From: an uncultured Synechococcaceae cyanobacterium
GTDB taxonomy: Bacteria > Cyanobacteriota > Cyanobacteriia > PCC-6307 > Cyanobiaceae
Assembly: GCA_902536065.1 (NCBI GenBank)
Contig: CACAVZ010000005.1
Location: 1 to 64,000, forward strand
Direction of reading: 5' to 3'
Length of the DNA: 64,000 bases
A model generated the notes under the pieces. It did no database searches, was not told the origin of the DNA, and saw only the letters and a program-made list of their open reading frames with translations. Below are positions 8,568 to 18,274 of the stretch, piece after piece. Each line of letters opens with the position of its first letter. Within the stretch, counting starts at the first letter, position 1. Position numbers and translations under genes: made by a program.

Positions 8568-10103
8568 ATGAGATCTATAAAATTACATAAACTTTTAGAT
8601 TTGGTAGGAATTATTCCTTCATCAAATCTTATCGATCAAGATATTAATAATATTTCTTTTAACTCTAAAGAAGTACAAAAAGGAACTTTATTTTTAGGAA
8701 TGCCTGGTTTAAATGTTGATGGAGGAAAATTTTGTATTGAGGCAATTGAAAATGGCGCAGAGGCTGCCATTATTGGGACTGCTGCAAAACAGAAAATTGG
8801 ATCTATTGATCGAAAAAGGATTTTGGTTATAGAAGATAATTTAGATTATATTTTTGGTCAAATAGTCGCTGAGTTTTGGAATAGGCCTTCAAGAAAACTT
8901 AGACTTATTGGTGTTACTGGTACAAATGGAAAAACGACAATTACTTTCTTATTGGAATATCTTTTAAAAAAATTAGGGAAAAAGACTGCATTATTTGGGA
9001 CCTTGTTTAATAGATGGCCTGGCTTCTCAGAAGTTGCTTCTCATACAACTGATTTCGCCGATAAACTTCAAAAGAAATTAAATGCTGCTGTTGAGGCGGA
9101 ATCTGAATTCGCGATATTAGAAGTAAGTTCTCATTCTATTGCTCAAAAGAGGATATCAGGATGCGAATTTGAGGCGGCTATTTTTACTAATTTAACTCAA
9201 GATCATCTTGATTATCACTCAGATATGGAATCTTATTTTCAAACAAAAAAAAAATTGTTTTTACCACCTTATTTAATAGAAAAGGATGGAATTTCTGTAT
9301 TAAATCACGATGACCCTTGGATATCTAAATTATCATCTGATCTTGAAAAAAGATCTTCATTAGTGTCTACAAAGATTACTGAAAGTGAATTAAAAAATCA
9401 TGATTTTTTTTTCGTAACAGATAAAAAATTTACTGAAAATGGCTCAACCTGCATTTTTCATACGCCCAAGGAAAAAATTCAACTTTTTGTTCCACTCGTT
9501 GGAGAATTTAATTTAATGAATGCGATTCAAGCAATAACAATTTTGTATAAACTTAATTTTTCTTTAAAAGATCTATCAAAGTTAATACGATCTTTCCCTG
9601 GCGCTCCTGGGCGAATGGAGAAAATAGAAATTGATAATGATGACGTTTCAAGATCACTTCCAACAGTAATTGTTGATTATGCCCACACTCCTGATGGATT
9701 AAAAAAAGTTTTGCAATCAATTAAAAAACTTTGTAAGGGAAAACTCATTACTGTTTTTGGCTGTGGAGGAGATCGAGATCTTGGTAAAAGGCCTTTAATG
9801 GGATCAATAGCTGAAGAGTTTTCTGATCAACTTTTTATAACTTCAGATAATCCAAGATCAGAAGAACCCCAAAAGATAGTAAATGATATTTTGATGGGTA
9901 TAAAAAAAAGAGAAAAAATAACAATTGAGATTGATAGATTTAAAGCAATAAATGAATCTATTAAATTTGCCAATAAAGAAGATATTGTTTTAATTGCAGG
10001 AAAAGGACATGAAGACTACCAAATTCTCAATGATAAAGTTATTAATTTTGATGATAGAAAAATAGCTTATAAATTATTAAAAGAAAAAAGAAAATCTCAA
10101 TAA
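8568..10103 (+). CDS. murE: UDP-N-acetylmuramoyl-tripeptide synthetase, DAP-adding type
   Basis: MurE (511 aa) is the cytosolic ligase that adds the third residue to UDP-MurNAc-L-Ala-D-Glu in peptidoglycan synthesis. The ATP-binding loop GVTGTNGKTT is at 115-124. LEVSSHSI and TNLTQDHLDYH belong to the central Mur ligase domain, and VDYAHTPDGL and FGCGGDRD to the C-terminal domain. The DNPRSEEP motif corresponds to the DNPR signature of meso-diaminopimelate-specific enzymes and fits Gram-negative-type peptidoglycan. It forms a tight unit with yidD and the glutaredoxin-like gene. Confidence 0.95.
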   Translation: MRSIKLHKLLDLVGIIPSSNLIDQDINNISFNSKEVQKGTLFLGMPGLNVDGGKFCIEAIENGAEAAIIGTAAKQKIGSIDRKRILVIEDNLDYIFGQIVAEFWNRPSRKLRLIGVTGTNGKTTITFLLEYLLKKLGKKTALFGTLFNRWPGFSEVASHTTDFADKLQKKLNAAVEAESEFAILEVSSHSIAQKRISGCEFEAAIFTNLTQDHLDYHSDMESYFQTKKKLFLPPYLIEKDGISVLNHDDPWISKLSSDLEKRSSLVSTKITESELKNHDFFFVTDKKFTENGSTCIFHTPKEKIQLFVPLVGEFNLMNAIQAITILYKLNFSLKDLSKLIRSFPGAPGRMEKIEIDNDDVSRSLPTVIVDYAHTPDGLKKVLQSIKKLCKGKLITVFGCGGDRDLGKRPLMGSIAEEFSDQLFITSDNPRSEEPQKIVNDILMGIKKREKITIEIDRFKAINESIKFANKEDIVLIAGKGHEDYQILNDKVINFDDRKIAYKLLKEKRKSQ

Positions 10104-10184
10104 AATTTCCTAATCAAATAAGAAAGATCTTTACGCAAATCACAGGAAAAGTTTCTTAGAATTGATTGAGTTATTTTTAATAAA

Positions 10185-10890
10185 ATGAAGGGCTTAGCCT
10201 TAGTTGTTGGCGCAGGTGGAATTGGAACACAAATAGCTAAAGATCTGAGTGAAAGTGAAAAAGATTTAGAAGTTGTTTTGTGCGGAAGAAAAAGTGAATT
10301 TAATTCTTTTTGGGAATTAGATATAGAGGATCCTCAATCCCTTTTGCAGTTGCAAAATAAAATATCAAATCAGCCTTCAAAATTAAGGCTAGTTGTTAAT
10401 GCTACAGGTAGACTTCATAGTGATTCTCTTCAACCAGAAAAAAGATTACAACATCTTGATAAAAAAAAATATGATGGAAAGTTTTTCAATAAACGCCTTT
10501 TCTCCTATTTTATTAGCTAAAGCGATTGAAGAATTTATACCAAAAGATTTGGATTTTAATTTTGCAAGTATAAGTGCAAGAGTTGGTAGCATTGGAGATA
10601 ATCAAACTGGAGGTTGGTATTCATATAGAGCTGCAAAATCTGCGCAAAATCAGTTTTTTAAATCTTTAAGTATTGAATGGGCTAGACGTTTCCCAAAGGC
10701 TACTATCACATTGCTTCATCCAGGAACAGTAGATACTGATTTATCTAGACCTTTTCATAAATTTGTGCCAGAACATAAATTATTTAGTAAAGAAAAATCC
10801 TCCCAATTTTTGATCAATATTATTAAAAATCAATCCCCGGAATGTACTGGAAAATTTATTGCTTGGGATAGCTCAGAAATACCCTGGTAA
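10185..10890 (+). pseudogene. Short-chain dehydrogenase/reductase with a frameshift at a 9-A run
   Basis: Two frames together encode one SDR. Positions 10185 to about 10460 give the N-terminal half with the Rossmann motif VVGAGGIGTQIA and NATG. After the A-run at 10461-10469 the +1 frame continues MMESFSINAFSPILLAKAI to the end at 10890, including ISARVGS (catalytic Ser) and the YSYRAAK catalytic Tyr/Lys pair. With eight A residues instead of nine the gene would read through as about 234 aa. As written, the first frame stops at 10520. Both halves look fully conserved, so this may be a recent mutation, a sequencing error, or an ORF rescued by slippage. It overlaps the next gene's 3' end by 18 nt. 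Confidence 0.75.
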
Positions 10891-12054
10891 TTTTTTAATT
10901 TCTTCAGAAAGTAAATTAATCTCAGCTTCTGTAGTCATTTGATGTACGCATGCTCTAAACCATTTTGGATCTTCTAAAACTCTAATCCAAATTTTCTTTT
11001 CTCCAAGTTTATTTACAAATTTATCCTTATCTTTAATATTTTCGATATTAAAACTAACTATCCCATTTAAGTACTTTTTTTCTAAAACTAATTCAATACC
11101 CTTTAATTGATTTAATTCATCCCAAAGTTTCTTACTTAATCTTTTGATATTTTCGCTTTTTTCTTTTTCATGGCAGTCTTTATCCAAAAGATTTATAGAA
11201 TTACGAAGCCCTGCAAGTAAAGGAATGCAAGATGTAGCTACTTCAAACTTCCTTGCATCATCATGAAAAAGATTATCTGAAGGCTCATAAATGCCTTGTT
11301 CTTTTTTTAATGATTTCCAACCAATTATTGTTGGATCTGTTTCATGAATAAATCTATCTGAGACATAAATGGCTCCAAGTCCTTCTGGTCCACATGCCCA
11401 TTTATGAGAAGTTATTGAATATAAATCAGAATAAAAAACTTCTTTTTCAATATTTATGTGCCCAAAGGTTTGAGCACCATCAACAAGTAAATAAGAATCT
11501 GCTCGATTATTTTTTAATTCGATAGAAATTTGTTTTAAAGGAATTTTATATCCAAAGTTCCATAAGATATGAGAAATAATTAGTATCTTAGTCTTACTAT
11601 TTAGATTTTTCAAAATCTCTAAAATTATATTTTCGTCGTTTAGATTTTTAAATTTTTGGATCGGCAAAATTTTGAATATTAATTTATTTCTTCTGCAAAA
11701 TTCTCGACTTGCAGCCACTACTCCAGGATGTTCACAGTCACTTATTAACAGCTCTTCTCCCTCTTCCACTTTTATTCCCCAAAAGGGCAAAATCATACCG
11801 GAAGAGATATTCTCGGTTAAAGCTACATTCTTTGAATTTACACCTAATTTTTGTGCAATGAGCCTTTTTGTGGTCAATATTTCTTTGTAAATAAAAGGCC
11901 ACATATTATTAGTAAATGGTCCTAAATCTTGGATAATTTCCCACGTTTTAACTATGGCTTCTAAAGAAGATTTTGGTAATGGTCCTTGACCTCCATAGTT
12001 GAAATAATACTTATTTTTTAATGCTGGTATTTGATCTCTTAGATTATTTCTCAT
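10873..12054 (-). CDS. Class V aminotransferase (isopenicillin-N epimerase/desulfurase-like)
   Basis: A 393-residue fold-type I PLP enzyme of aminotransferase class V. The PLP lysine is K218 (SITSHKWACGPEG) and the aspartate-bearing VDGAQTFGHI is at 191-200. SDCEHPGVV (105-113) and the N-terminal YYFNYGGQGPLP are family features. The RxGxHC-type active-site cysteine loop of SufS is not recognisable, so a cysteine desulfurase role is not supported. The substrate is unknown. It stands alone, 36 nt downstream of the arsenite methyltransferase gene on the same strand, so the two may share a transcript. Confidence 0.75.
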   Translation of the reverse strand: MRNNLRDQIPALKNKYYFNYGGQGPLPKSSLEAIVKTWEIIQDLGPFTNNMWPFIYKEILTTKRLIAQKLGVNSKNVALTENISSGMILPFWGIKVEEGEELLISDCEHPGVVAASREFCRRNKLIFKILPIQKFKNLNDENIILEILKNLNSKTKILIISHILWNFGYKIPLKQISIELKNNRADSYLLVDGAQTFGHINIEKEVFYSDLYSITSHKWACGPEGLGAIYVSDRFIHETDPTIIGWKSLKKEQGIYEPSDNLFHDDARKFEVATSCIPLLAGLRNSINLLDKDCHEKEKSENIKRLSKKLWDELNQLKGIELVLEKKYLNGIVSFNIENIKDKDKFVNKLGEKKIWIRVLEDPKWFRACVHQMTTEAEINLLSEEIKKLPGYF

Positions 12055-12090
12055 GGAAATTTAAGTTATATTTTTAAACTCTTGAATTTT

Positions 12091-12885
12091 TTAAATATTG
12101 CCAACTAAAGTTACTGTTCTAAATTCTATATCCTCAATTACTTTCCAAGGTTCAGCACTCCTTTCTGCAAATTCTAAATTTTTAAATCCTAGTTCTTTAA
12201 AGTCACTTATAAAGTCTGGTTCATACCATGCTCCACTAATACATCCTGTCCATAGATCATGATCATTTTGCAATCTTAAAGGAACTTTTTTGTTAGAGAC
12301 AATATCGCTAATTGCAATTCTTCCATTATCGTTTAAAACTCTTTTTATATTTCTTAGAAGGTTATTTCTAGATTCTGGACTTACCAAGTTTAAAACGCAA
12401 TTACTTAAAATAATATCAACTGATTTGTCGGCGATTAATGGACTTAAATCTTTATCTAATTCATCAAGTTTTTCAATTGAACCTTTTAGAAATTCTGTAT
12501 TGTTGAAACCTATATTTTTTGTAACTTCTTTAGAGGCTGATCTAGATAAAGAAAGCATATCAGGATTCTGATCAACTCCAATAACTTTCCCTTCTTTTCC
12601 AACAATTTGGGCGCAAATAAAAGCATTTTTGCCGCTACCACTTCCAAGATCTAAGACTATATCATTTTTTTGAACATATTTAGTTGGATCCCCACATCCA
12701 TAGTCTCTTTCTATAACCTCTTGAGGAATTGCTTCAAGTAAAACGGGATTAAACCCAACTGGTGTACAAAGACAACTTTCTTTTTCTAGTGCGGCTGAAC
12801 CATATCTTTCTTGAATCGCATCTTTATGATCGAATTGATTAGATGCTTTATTAGATGTGGTTGTATTACAGCAACTTTCAGACAT
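12091..12885 (-). CDS. arsM: Arsenite S-adenosylmethionine methyltransferase
   Basis: A 264-residue SAM methyltransferase. The VLDLGSGSGKNAF motif I is at 77-89 and GVDQNP at 103-108. The three cysteines of the ArsM active site are in the expected contexts: C64 in DYGCGDP, C163 in SNCVLNL and C214 in WTGCISGA. Extra cysteines lie at C5-C6 and C38/C40. ArsM methylates trivalent arsenic, a detoxification route in phosphate-poor surface seawater. The protein is shorter than many ArsM proteins because little follows the catalytic domain. No arsR, arsB or arsC homologue is adjacent. Confidence 0.85.
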   Translation of the reverse strand: MSESCCNTTTSNKASNQFDHKDAIQERYGSAALEKESCLCTPVGFNPVLLEAIPQEVIERDYGCGDPTKYVQKNDIVLDLGSGSGKNAFICAQIVGKEGKVIGVDQNPDMLSLSRSASKEVTKNIGFNNTEFLKGSIEKLDELDKDLSPLIADKSVDIILSNCVLNLVSPESRNNLLRNIKRVLNDNGRIAISDIVSNKKVPLRLQNDHDLWTGCISGAWYEPDFISDFKELGFKNLEFAERSAEPWKVIEDIEFRTVTLVGNI

Positions 12886-12917
12886 ATTTTTTAAAGGACT
12901 CTCGACAAATATAGCCC

Positions 12918-12951
12918 AAAAAAAAAGCCCCTGAAAAGGGGCTTTTTTTTT
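12918..12951. terminator. Bidirectional Rho-independent terminator
   Basis: A GC-rich 5-bp stem GCCCC/GGGGC (12927-12931 and 12938-12942) with a TGAAAA loop is flanked by nine A residues on one side and nine T residues on the other. The A/T arms extend the pairing. It lies 12 nt past the stop of the DUF4278 gene and just upstream of arsM, so it separates those two minus-strand genes. It is the clearest intrinsic terminator in the window. Confidence 0.85.
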
Positions 12952-12962
12952 GTTTAATTAAA

Positions 12963-13136
12963 TTATTTAGTGTAATTAACACCTCTATAATTTAATTCTG
13001 CTTTTTCATTACTTGAAGAAGCGTCATCCATTCTATTGGTGTATACGTTTCTTCTGTAGGTAAGTTCAACAAGTTGCTTTTTAGCAGCTTCTTTGTTTTG
13101 AACGTAGTTTTTACCTCTGTAAGTTAAAGTAGTCAT
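12963..13136 (-). CDS. DUF4278 small protein
   Basis: A 57-residue soluble protein with three LxYRGxxY-like elements (LTYRGKNY near the N-terminus, LTYRRNVY in the middle, LNYRGVNY at the C-terminus). This is the DUF4278 signature found in cyanobacteria and their phages. The start is placed at the ATG at 13136, where the domain begins. The same frame runs further upstream to another ATG at 13172, which would add 12 residues (MERGMAVLSHRN) encoded within the structured leader. Function is unknown. A strong terminator follows. Confidence 0.75.
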   Translation of the reverse strand: MTTLTYRGKNYVQNKEAAKKQLVELTYRRNVYTNRMDDASSSNEKAELNYRGVNYTK

Positions 13137-13241
13137 GTTTCGATGTGACAACACGGCCATCCCCCGTTCCATGGTATGACTCGAACTGCGCCCTCAAATG
13201 AGGGTGAACGAAAAAGTAGCGAATGCTACCAAATAATTATA
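13137..13241 (-). promoter_or_regulatory. Structured leader and -10 element of the DUF4278 gene
   Basis: On the minus strand a TATAAT (13241 to 13236) is followed by two tandem hairpins: GTAGC/GCTAC with a 4-nt loop (13229-13216) followed by a short T-run, and CCCTCA/TGAGGG with a 2-nt loop (13204-13191). A GC-rich stretch containing GTTCGAGTC and ACGGGGGATGGCC then leads into the coding start. The hairpins and the higher GC stand out from the AT-rich surroundings. The region could be a regulatory leader or contain a short translated extension. Confidence 0.5.
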
Positions 13242-13391
13242 AGCGTATTTTTAGCTGCATGTCTAGCTTTTACAAATAGAAACGAAGATTTAATGTTTTT
13301 TTAATTATTATCTTAGGTAAATTTTTTTATAAATAGTCTCTAAAAAGGTTTATGTTTATATTTGGTTTAATCTTCATGTAACTATTTATTT

Positions 13392-13649
13392 ATGACAGGT
13401 TTTTTATATTTCTTGGGAAATACTTTAAGGTGGCCAGTGTTAAAGCCAAAAGAATTTTTTTCACTTCATGCTTATTTTTCAATTATTTATTTGATAACTT
13501 TTACTTTGAGTAAATATGATGTAAGCCAATCCAATTTAGTTTTTACTTTAGGAATCCTTGCACCTCTTTTAATCGCTATTGGTCAAGGACTTCCAATTGA
13601 TTGTCTTGATATGGAATCATCTTTGTTGAAGGAATTAAAAACTAAATAA
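13392..13649 (+). CDS. Small membrane protein of unknown function
   Basis: An 85-residue protein with two predicted membrane helices (about 27-39, AYFSIIYLITFTL, and 49-66, LVFTLGILAPLLIAIGQG). The N-terminus is FLYFLGNTLRWPVLKPKEFF and the acidic/basic tail ends SLLKELKTK. I do not recognise a named family. It looks like one of the short conserved picocyanobacterial membrane proteins. It starts with ATG, is flanked by the DUF4278 leader upstream, and converges on the NifU-like gene 22 nt downstream. Confidence 0.6.
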   Translation: MTGFLYFLGNTLRWPVLKPKEFFSLHAYFSIIYLITFTLSKYDVSQSNLVFTLGILAPLLIAIGQGLPIDCLDMESSLLKELKTK

Positions 13650-13671
13650 TATATAATTCAGTTAAAAATTT

Positions 13672-13917
13672 TTATAAAACCTGGACAACTTCGCTTATTT
13701 CAGGAATCATTTCTTTTAACTTTCTTTCAATACCCATTTTGAGAGTCATAGTGCTACTTGGGCAACTACCACATGCTCCTTGAAGTCTTACTTTGACAAT
13801 TGGACCATCTATTTCTGCAATCTCAACATTACCTCCATCAGAAATTAAAAAAGGTCTTAGCTCGTCAAGGACTTTTTCTACATTTTCTTTTGTCAGAGAG
13901 AGTGTTTCTGTACTCAT
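13672..13917 (-). CDS. NifU C-terminal domain (NFU) iron-sulfur scaffold protein
   Basis: An 81-residue stand-alone NFU domain that assembles or carries Fe-S clusters for transfer to apo-proteins, including photosystem I in cyanobacteria. The conserved [17 protein letters not shown] segment is at 17-32 and the cluster-binding CGSC motif is at C49-C52 in [10 protein letters not shown]. The length is normal for the cyanobacterial short Nfu. It is divergent from mqo with a 70-nt gap that should contain both promoters. Confidence 0.92.
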   Translation of the reverse strand: MSTETLSLTKENVEKVLDELRPFLISDGGNVEIAEIDGPIVKVRLQGACGSCPSSTMTLKMGIERKLKEMIPEISEVVQVL

Positions 13918-13987
13918 AATTTTGGATTAACTTTATAATAAGCCTAGAAAGAAATCTGATTAATTGCAAAAAAGATAATTTTCTGTT

Positions 13988-15484
13988 GTGACTTCATCTA
14001 AAAATCCCACTAATGACAATAGCTACTTTGATGCAGTCTTAGTAGGAGCAGGGATAATGAGTAGTACTATAGCCCTCCTAATTTCAGAAGTTTTACCAGA
14101 TATAAAATTTCTTATTATAGAAAAATTAAATGCTCCAGGAAGTGAAAGTACTGGTGCTTTTAATAATGCAGGTACAGGACATGCGGCTAATTGCGAATTA
14201 AACTATACCCCTTTAGATGAAAAAGGAAATCTAAAAATAGATAAAGCGCTCTCAATAAATCGTTCTTTTGAAACATCCATGTCTTTATGGGCCTCATTGT
14301 ATGAAGCAGGGAAGATTGATATTAACAAGTTTCTAAAATTTATTCCTCATATTAGCTTTGTTTCTGGTCAGGATAATATTTCTTTTTTAAAAAAAAGATT
14401 TCAGAAAATGTCCGAAAATCCTGAATTTATCGATATGGAATTTTCTACATCTTTTGATGAAATTTCATCATGGGCTCCTCTAATAACAAAAGATAGAAAT
14501 CCATCTACTCAAATTGCTGCTACCAGAATAGGTAGGGGAACTGATATCAATTTTGAGGCTTTAACTAAAGAGTATTTGTCATTAGTTTCTTTAAACAAAA
14601 ATGTTGAAATAAGATACAAAACAGAATTAGTAGATTTAAAGAAAATTGATAAAAAACAATGGGAACTAGAAATCAGTTCTGAAGGTAGAAAAACTTCAAT
14701 TAGAACTGGCTACGTTTTTCTTGGTGCTGGTGGAAAAACAATTAATTATTTACAAAAATCAAAAATTCCAGAAGCAAAAAGTTATGGTGGATTTCCTGTT
14801 AGTGGGAAATGGCTTATTTGCGAGAAAAAAGATCTAACAGAAAAACATAACTCAAAAGTTTATGGTAAGGCTGATGTTGGATCCCCACCAATGTCTGTGC
14901 CTCATTTAGACACAAGATGGATTGATAATAAAAAACTTCTTTTATATGGACCTTTTGCTGGATTTACAACGAAATTTCTAAAACAAAGTTCATACTTTGA
15001 CTTATTTAGTTCAATTAAAAAGAATAATATTTTTTCTATGTTAGACGTTGGTTTCAAGAATAACGATTTAATTAATTACCTAATATCACAATCATTAAAG
15101 AACCATAACTCAAGAGTTGAGAATTTAAAGAATATGATGCCATCAGCTAATCCTTCTGATTGGTATTTAAAGAATGCTGGTCAAAGAGTCCAAATAATTA
15201 AAAAAACTGAAGGTGGTGGTTCTTTGAGATTTGGAACTGAGATTGTAAATTCATCTGATGGATCATTATCTGCTTTGTTGGGAGCCTCTCCGGGAGCAAG
15301 TACTGCGGTTTCAATTATGGTTGAGGTTCTAGAAAAATCTGTTTTATTTTTAAACGATAAGCATAATCTTCAGAAAAAGATAAATGACTTAATTTATCCA
15401 GAACTATCAGTCTCTGAAAATTACAGTACCTTCATAAAAGAAATTAAAAAAAGAAATAATTCCATTTTTGGTTTCCATCCATAA
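13988..15484 (+). CDS. mqo: Malate:quinone oxidoreductase
   Basis: A 498-residue FAD-dependent, membrane-associated enzyme that oxidises malate to oxaloacetate and passes electrons to quinone. The N-terminal FAD-binding motif [16 protein letters not shown] is at about 14-29. The [14 protein letters not shown] block, the central VFLGAGG and the C-terminal [15 protein letters not shown] motif are characteristic. The start is a GTG that gives the usual length. lepA follows 55 nt downstream on the same strand. Confidence 0.93.
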   Translation: MTSSKNPTNDNSYFDAVLVGAGIMSSTIALLISEVLPDIKFLIIEKLNAPGSESTGAFNNAGTGHAANCELNYTPLDEKGNLKIDKALSINRSFETSMSLWASLYEAGKIDINKFLKFIPHISFVSGQDNISFLKKRFQKMSENPEFIDMEFSTSFDEISSWAPLITKDRNPSTQIAATRIGRGTDINFEALTKEYLSLVSLNKNVEIRYKTELVDLKKIDKKQWELEISSEGRKTSIRTGYVFLGAGGKTINYLQKSKIPEAKSYGGFPVSGKWLICEKKDLTEKHNSKVYGKADVGSPPMSVPHLDTRWIDNKKLLLYGPFAGFTTKFLKQSSYFDLFSSIKKNNIFSMLDVGFKNNDLINYLISQSLKNHNSRVENLKNMMPSANPSDWYLKNAGQRVQIIKKTEGGGSLRFGTEIVNSSDGSLSALLGASPGASTAVSIMVEVLEKSVLFLNDKHNLQKKINDLIYPELSVSENYSTFIKEIKKRNNSIFGFHP

Positions 15485-15539
15485 TTCTAATTAGCTAATA
15501 TTAATCAAGATGTAATAAGAGGAGAATTTTTCTTTCTAT

Positions 15540-17348
15540 ATGACTGATATATCTGTTTCAAAAATTAGAAATTTCTGCATAATCGCTCATATTGACCATG
15601 GTAAATCTACCCTTGCAGATAGGTTACTTCAAGATACTGGTACTGTGCAGCAAAGGGATATGCAAGAACAATTTTTGGACAGTATGGATCTTGAAAGAGA
15701 GAGAGGAATTACTATCAAGTTACAGGCCGCTAGGATGAAATATAAAGCTGACGATTCCCAAGAATATGTTTTGAACTTAATAGATACTCCAGGGCATGTT
15801 GATTTCTCTTATGAGGTTAGTAGATCTCTTCAAGCTTGTGAAGGCGCCTTACTTGTTGTTGATGCAAGTCAAGGAGTAGAAGCTCAAACCTTAGCTAATG
15901 TTTATCTTGCCTTAGAAAATAATCTTGAAATAATTCCTGTTTTAAATAAAGTTGATTTACCAGGGGCTGATGCTGAAAAAATAAAACAAGAAATAGAGGA
16001 AATTATTGGACTTGATACATCTAATGCAATAAATTGTTCAGCAAAAACTGGAGTTGGTATTAAAGATATTTTGGAAGCAATCGTAAGAAGAGTTCCTCCT
16101 CCTCAAGATGAAATTAAACTACCTACAAAGGCACTGATCTTTGATTCTTATTATGATCCGTACAGGGGAGTTATTGTTTATTTCAGGGTGATATCTGGGT
16201 CTCTAAATAAAAGAGAAAAAATATTATTAATGGCAAGTAAGAAAAATTATGAACTAGATGAGATAGGAATAATGGCGCCTGATCAGCAGCAAGTTGATGA
16301 ATTACATGCAGGAGAAGTTGGTTATTTAGCTGCTTCTATAAAATCAGTTGCTGATGCGAGAGTGGGAGATACGATTACTCTTTTAAATTCACCTGCCAAT
16401 GACCCTTTACCTGGATATAAGACAGCAAATCCTATGGTTTTTTGTGGCTTATTCCCGACTGATGCTGATCAATTTCCAGATTTAAGAGTATCACTAGAAA
16501 AATTACAATTATCTGATGCGGCTTTAAAATATGAGCCCGAAACCAGTAGCGCAATGGGATTCGGATTTAGGTGCGGATTCCTAGGACTTCTTCATATGGA
16601 GATTGTTCAAGAAAGATTAGAAAGAGAATATGACTTGGATCTAATCGTAACGGCACCATCAGTTATTTATAAAGTTAATTTAAATCAGCAGGAACATATC
16701 TTTATTGATAATCCTTCTACAATTCCTGATCCACAACTTAGAGAATCAATAGAAGAGCCTTATGTGAAAATGGAAATTTATGCTCCCAATGAATTTAATG
16801 GAACATTAATGGGTTTATGTCAGGAAAGAAGGGGAGTATTTATAGATATGAAATACATAACAACAGATCGAGTTACCTTGATTTATGAAATTCCATTAGC
16901 AGAAGTTGTTACAGATTTCTTTGATCAAATGAAAAGTAGAACCCAAGGGTATGCATCAATGGAATATCATTTGATTGGCTATAGAAAAAATGACCTTGTT
17001 AGATTAGATGTTCTAATAAATTCAGAAAGAGCAGATCCATTAACTTCTATTGTTCATAAAGATAAGGCTTATGGAATTGGCAGAAGTTTAGTTGAAAAAT
17101 TAAAAGAACTTATTCCAAAACAACAATTTAAAATACCTATTCAAGCATCAATCGGCAGCAGGATTATTGCAAGTGAAAGCATAAGTGCTTTGCGAAAAGA
17201 TGTTTTATCTAAATGTTATGGCGGGGATATTTCTAGGAAAAAGAAACTTTTAAAGAAACAAGCCAAAGGTAAAAAGAGGATGAAGGCAATGGGCAAAGTT
17301 GAAGTCCCTCAAGAAGCTTTTATGGCAGTCTTGAAATTAAACCAGTAA
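15540..17348 (+). CDS. lepA: Elongation factor 4 (LepA)
   Basis: LepA (602 aa) is a ribosome-associated translational GTPase linked to back-translocation and ribosome biogenesis. The G1 loop AHIDHGKST is at 16-24, G3 DTPGH at 82-86 and the G4 NKVD shortly after 130. Domains II and III follow. The LepA-specific C-terminal domain is present, with [17 protein letters not shown] near the end. Length is normal. It follows mqo in the same direction. Confidence 0.97.
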
Positions 17349-17426
17349 TTTATTTTATTTAAAATTTATAGCTATTTATTTTTAAAAGAATTGGGTATAT
17401 TTCATTTATATCTTTAAAAAAAGATT

Positions 17427-18272
17427 TTGGATATTAACTCATTTAATCGTGTCGGCACAAATATTAGAAAAGCTGGATTTTTAATTGTGCTTTTTTATCT
17501 TCTTGTTGTTTTAATAATGAAATTTTTAGAGGCCAATAATTTTTTTGGCTATTCATTTTCAACGTTAAGCAATGATATCTTTGCCCCTCCTTCTCTTAAT
17601 CATTTTTGTGGCACAGATAGATTAGGAAGAGATGTTTGCTTAAGAACTTTGCAAGGATCATCATTAGCGATAGAAGTTGTATTCTTAGCTATTCTTTTTT
17701 CATTAAGTTTGGGTTTGCCATTGGGATTATTAAGTGGATATTTTGGTGGTTTTTTTGATAAATGCTTATCGCTAATAATGGATACTATTTTTTCAATACC
17801 TGTAATTTTGCTTTCAGTTGTTGTGGCTTTTGTATTGGGTAAGGGTATCCTCAACGCGGCTTTAGCATTGTGTATTGTTTACTCTCCTCAATATTTTAGA
17901 TTAATCAGAAATCAGACAATATTGGTTAAATCCGAATCTTATGTGGAGGCAGCTCAAATTGCAGGAGCTGATGTTAAAAAAATTATTTTTAAATATATTC
18001 TTCCAAATGTAATAACACCATTGCCTATTCTGCTTACCCTAAATGCTGCAGATGCTGTTTTGGTATTAGGAAGTTTAGGATTTTTAGGCCTTGGCGTTCC
18101 TGCAGATGTCCCAGAGTGGGGAAGTGATTTAAATCTGGCTCTTGCCGCTTTACCTACAGGTATCTGGTGGACGGCTTTGTTCCCAGGTTTGGCAATGTTT
18201 TTTTTAGTTTTAGGTCTTTCTTTTATAGGAGAGGACCTTGAAGAAATTTTTGATAGTCAAAATTCTGAATAA
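17427..18272 (+). CDS. Peptide/nickel-type ABC transporter permease (DppC-like)
   Basis: A 281-residue inner-membrane permease with about six membrane helices. The EAA loop (EAAQIAGADVKKIIFKYILPNVITPL, near residues 170-195) docks the ATPase. The FGTDRLGRD-type motif of DppC/OppC proteins appears as FCGTDRLGRDV near 68-78. The start is TTG, since no in-frame ATG precedes the first membrane helix. No partner permease, ATPase or binding protein is adjacent, so the complex must be encoded elsewhere. Substrate is unknown (peptide is the family default). Confidence 0.82.
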   Translation: MDINSFNRVGTNIRKAGFLIVLFYLLVVLIMKFLEANNFFGYSFSTLSNDIFAPPSLNHFCGTDRLGRDVCLRTLQGSSLAIEVVFLAILFSLSLGLPLGLLSGYFGGFFDKCLSLIMDTIFSIPVILLSVVVAFVLGKGILNAALALCIVYSPQYFRLIRNQTILVKSESYVEAAQIAGADVKKIIFKYILPNVITPLPILLTLNAADAVLVLGSLGFLGLGVPADVPEWGSDLNLALAALPTGIWWTALFPGLAMFFLVLGLSFIGEDLEEIFDSQNSE

Positions 18273-18274
18273 AT

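Noticed and set aside
13179..13204. GTTCGAGTC next to a hairpin on the minus strand, resembling a tRNA T-arm
   Set aside because: No acceptor stem, D-arm or anticodon arm can be formed around it.
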